Position numbers and translations under genes: made by a program. DNA of 6,593 nucleotides from Campylobacterota bacterium (GTDB lineage Bacteria; Campylobacterota; Campylobacteria; Campylobacterales; Sulfurovaceae), in the NCBI GenBank assembly GCA_011372825.1, contig DSAK01000076.1, positions 1 through 6,593 on the forward strand, read 5' to 3'. Below the pieces are notes generated by a model. The model worked only from the letters and a program-made list of their open reading frames with translations. It had not been told where the DNA came from and did no database searches. The stretch's first letter is position 1, and every line of letters starts with the position of its first letter. This document shows, piece by piece, positions 4,466-6,593 of this stretch.

Positions 4466-6556
4466 ATGAAACACTACTTAGGATTTGGAATGGCTCTATA
4501 TTTGCCATTAAATCTACTCTATGGACAAAACATTAAACTTGAAGATATAACTATCAGTGCTACTCCAGTATCCGAGCAAGATGCTTTTGATATCCCATGC
4601 CAGATAGATTCACTTTCATCACAAGATATAACTAAAAAATCTTCAGCATCATTAGGAAAAATACTCTCAAGCTTATCTGGTGTTAATTCCATATCTACAG
4701 GAACACAAGCTAGCAAACCAGCCATAAGAGGACTCTATAATGACAGGATAAAAATCCTCTCCAACTCAAATCCGACCGATTTTCAAAACTATGGAATAAG
4801 ACATATAGCCAATATCGATCCTTTGTTGGTTGATAGGATTGAGGTAATCAGAGGCGCTAGTGGGGTCCTTTATGGTTCTGATGCAATGGGTGGAGTGGTC
4901 AATACTATCGATGCTTCATATCTTGTTGCAGAAAGTGGAGAACAAAAATTTCAAGGCAAACTTATCACCCAATATGCAACAAACAACAACGAAAAAGCTT
5001 TTGCACTCAAAACGCAAAGTGCTATAGGGAAACTAGGGGTAAATGTAGCTGTCTCAAAAAGAGATGGTGATGACTTTAAAACTGGTAAGAGTGAAAAATG
5101 GAAAAAACAAACTGTGTGCAATTTACCACTTTTTGCTAAAGAAATGCCTTTTACAGATTTCAAACATACTTCAGCAAAGATTGGTGCAAACTATAGTGGA
5201 GATGACTTTACAACAAAAATTCAATACACTTTTTGGGAGGGAAAACAAAACTATCTTGGCCATACACCTCCACCTGATTTGAGTGCGATAGTTTCTGCTG
5301 GACAGATACTTACCAATCATGAAACTCAAGCAATGTTCACTAAGATACTTAACCAATGGGAGATAGAAGGGAGATATAGCCATACATACAACAAAAGAGA
5401 AGCTCTGACAAACTCCCCCTATCAAAGGATTGCCGAACTAAGGGATACACCAGGCTTTTTATCTATAGATACACATAGAGATGATTTCCGACTTGCATTA
5501 AAACATCCAATGGTTGGACCTTTTATCGGTGAAATTGGACTTCAAGGCTACACCAAAAATCAAAAATTAAAATCGGGACAACTCATCCCAAGCGCAAAAG
5601 AAGATGGTCTTGCATTGTACCTTTTTGAAGAGGCAGAGTTTGAGAGATGGATAGTGCAAGCTGGAGCTAGGTACGATACTAAAAAAATAAAAGCTCAAAC
5701 TACAGGAACAAGTAGATATTTCGTCGAAAATAATTTTTATGACCATACAAACAACAACCAAAGCTTCGAATCGATAGCTGGAGTTATTGGCGCAACCTAT
5801 AAGATAAATGAGATGTTTGCACTAGCAGCAAATCTTACTCGAGGATTTCGCTCACCTTCTATATTTGAGCTATTTGCTGGAGGTGTTCATGGAGGCGTGC
5901 AAGCTTTTCAGTTGGGTAATCCAAATCTCAAAGCAGAAACTAGTCATGGAATTGATCTCTCATTACGATATAAAAAAGAGAGAAATTTTGCCAATCTAAC
6001 TCTACATGCCAATGCAATTGACAACTATATCTATCTACAAAATACTGGTCAAAAACGGGATAACTTTGTAGAAATGAAGCATGAACAAACAGATGCTTAT
6101 TTGTATGGTATTGAATTTTCTAGCCAATTTGCCCTAACTCCAACTGCAATGATTGGCGTCTCTGCTGAATACCTCAAGGGGAGAGATAAAACAAATAAGC
6201 GCAAATTAGGATATATCCCATCAAACAATCTCACTCTAGGTATCACGCAAGCTCTCCCTGATTTTAAAAGTATCACCTCGCCACAAATCACTATTGATGG
6301 CAGATTTGTCCAAAAACAAAAAGTTGCTTTTGAGTTTGAACCATTTGCCCAATACAACAAAACACCATTTGGCACTGCTGATACATCTGGATACGGATTG
6401 GTTGATATAGGATTTAGCTGCGATATAAAAACACAAAAAAATCTACTAAATTTAGGAGTAAATGTCTCAAATGTTTTCGACAAAGGGTATCGAGACTACC
6501 TTGATACCTATAAAGGCTATGGACTAAGCATGGGACGCAATATAGTTTTAATCTAG
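4466..6556 (+). CDS. TonB-dependent outer-membrane receptor, ZnuD-like, with frameshifted C-terminal strand
   Basis: The product is an outer-membrane gated barrel that imports a ligand using energy from TonB-ExbB-ExbD. The 696 residues begin with a signal peptide (about 1-20, cleavage near LLYG/QN), then a TonB box around EDITISATP (26-34). The plug (about 40-150) contains IRGLYNDRIKIL (87-98), NIDPLLVDRIEVIRG (116-130) and LYGSDAMGGVVNTID (135-149). The barrel fills the rest, with RGFRSPSIFELF (459-470), GNPNLKAETS (484-493) and NVSNVFDKGYRDYL (666-679). The VVN-ID wording and the VHGG...GNPNLK segment recall ZnuD-type zinc/heme receptors, but the ligand cannot be assigned. The annotated end GRNIVLI lacks the terminal aromatic residue; in the -1 frame GRN would continue YSFNLGVDF and stop at 6570, giving 701 residues. 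The ATG was chosen for its AAGGA site and signal peptide. It is divergent from the rpmH operon and not functionally tied to it. Confidence 0.9.
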   Translation: MKHYLGFGMALYLPLNLLYGQNIKLEDITISATPVSEQDAFDIPCQIDSLSSQDITKKSSASLGKILSSLSGVNSISTGTQASKPAIRGLYNDRIKILSNSNPTDFQNYGIRHIANIDPLLVDRIEVIRGASGVLYGSDAMGGVVNTIDASYLVAESGEQKFQGKLITQYATNNNEKAFALKTQSAIGKLGVNVAVSKRDGDDFKTGKSEKWKKQTVCNLPLFAKEMPFTDFKHTSAKIGANYSGDDFTTKIQYTFWEGKQNYLGHTPPPDLSAIVSAGQILTNHETQAMFTKILNQWEIEGRYSHTYNKREALTNSPYQRIAELRDTPGFLSIDTHRDDFRLALKHPMVGPFIGEIGLQGYTKNQKLKSGQLIPSAKEDGLALYLFEEAEFERWIVQAGARYDTKKIKAQTTGTSRYFVENNFYDHTNNNQSFESIAGVIGATYKINEMFALAANLTRGFRSPSIFELFAGGVHGGVQAFQLGNPNLKAETSHGIDLSLRYKKERNFANLTLHANAIDNYIYLQNTGQKRDNFVEMKHEQTDAYLYGIEFSSQFALTPTAMIGVSAEYLKGRDKTNKRKLGYIPSNNLTLGITQALPDFKSITSPQITIDGRFVQKQKVAFEFEPFAQYNKTPFGTADTSGYGLVDIGFSCDIKTQKNLLNLGVNVSNVFDKGYRDYLDTYKGYGLSMGRNIVLI

Positions 6557-6570
6557 GTGTTGATTTTTAG
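6541..6570 (+). other. Out-of-frame remnant encoding the last beta strand of the receptor
   Basis: Read from 6541 in the frame one base behind the receptor, the sequence encodes YSFNLGVDF followed by TAG at 6568-6570. Joined to the in-frame GRN at 690-692 this makes GRNYSFNLGVDF, the alternating pattern with terminal Phe expected of a last barrel strand and needed for recognition by the BAM complex. A single missing base near 6541 (AATAT in place of AATTAT) would explain the break. It could be a real mutation or an assembly error. Confidence 0.7.
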
Positions 6571-6580
6571 AAATTTTAGA

Positions 6581-6586
6581 TATACT
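6581..6586 (+). promoter_or_regulatory. Possible -10 box for a gene beyond the right edge
   Basis: TATACT on the plus strand is preceded by GA, giving a G-n-TATACT arrangement after T-rich runs (TTTTTAG, ATTTTAG). It could be a promoter for a gene that starts outside the window. No terminator hairpin is seen between the receptor stop and this point. Confidence 0.2.
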
Positions 6587-6593
6587 TTAGAGA

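Noticed and set aside
6097..6483. 128-codon open frame on the minus strand inside the receptor gene
   Set aside because: It lies fully antisense to well-supported barrel sequence, has no recognisable domain and no clear ribosome binding site; it is a shadow of the receptor's codon pattern.

Overview
The window is AT-rich chromosomal DNA, most likely from a member of the Campylobacterota (epsilonproteobacteria), perhaps a Sulfurovum- or Sulfurimonas-like lineage. The reasons are the gene order rpmH-rnpA-yidC-jag-mnmE, the wording of the YidC and Jag proteins, and the -10-dominated promoters. The genus is inferred from remembered family patterns, not from a database search.

Positions 14-4258 hold a compact minus-strand operon. 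Read in transcription order it is rpmH (ribosomal protein L34), rnpA (RNase P protein), yidC (inner-membrane insertase), jag/khpB (KH-domain RNA-binding protein) and mnmE (tRNA-modifying GTPase). rpmH overlaps rnpA, and the yidC-jag and jag-mnmE junctions are both TGATG one-base overlaps, so the cluster looks transcribed as a unit and translationally coupled. It links translation (L34), tRNA 5' maturation (RnpA), membrane insertion of nascent proteins (YidC), RNA binding (Jag) and wobble-uridine modification (MnmE). Two starts are unusual: yidC begins with TTG, and rnpA has no ATG, GTG or TTG that would give a full-length protein. The usual yidD gene between rnpA and yidC is absent.

Positions 4259-4465 are a divergent intergenic region of about 207 bases with no gene. 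It holds a good -10 box for the rpmH operon, a pair of overlapping TATAAT boxes on opposite strands, a 19-base sequence resembling a Fur box, and an A/T-only inverted repeat next to the ribosome binding site of the rightward gene.

Positions 4466-6556 encode, on the plus strand, a TonB-dependent outer-membrane receptor with a signal peptide, TonB box, plug and barrel, broadly similar to ZnuD-type receptors. Its last beta strand appears to be cut by a one-base frameshift: the expected barrel terminus ending in phenylalanine lies intact in the next frame just past the stop. Positions 6557-6593 contain only the rest of that terminus and a possible promoter for a gene outside the window.

I saw no mobile element, CRISPR array, RNA gene or clearly undescribed system. 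The observations most worth checking are the receptor frameshift and the rnpA start codon.
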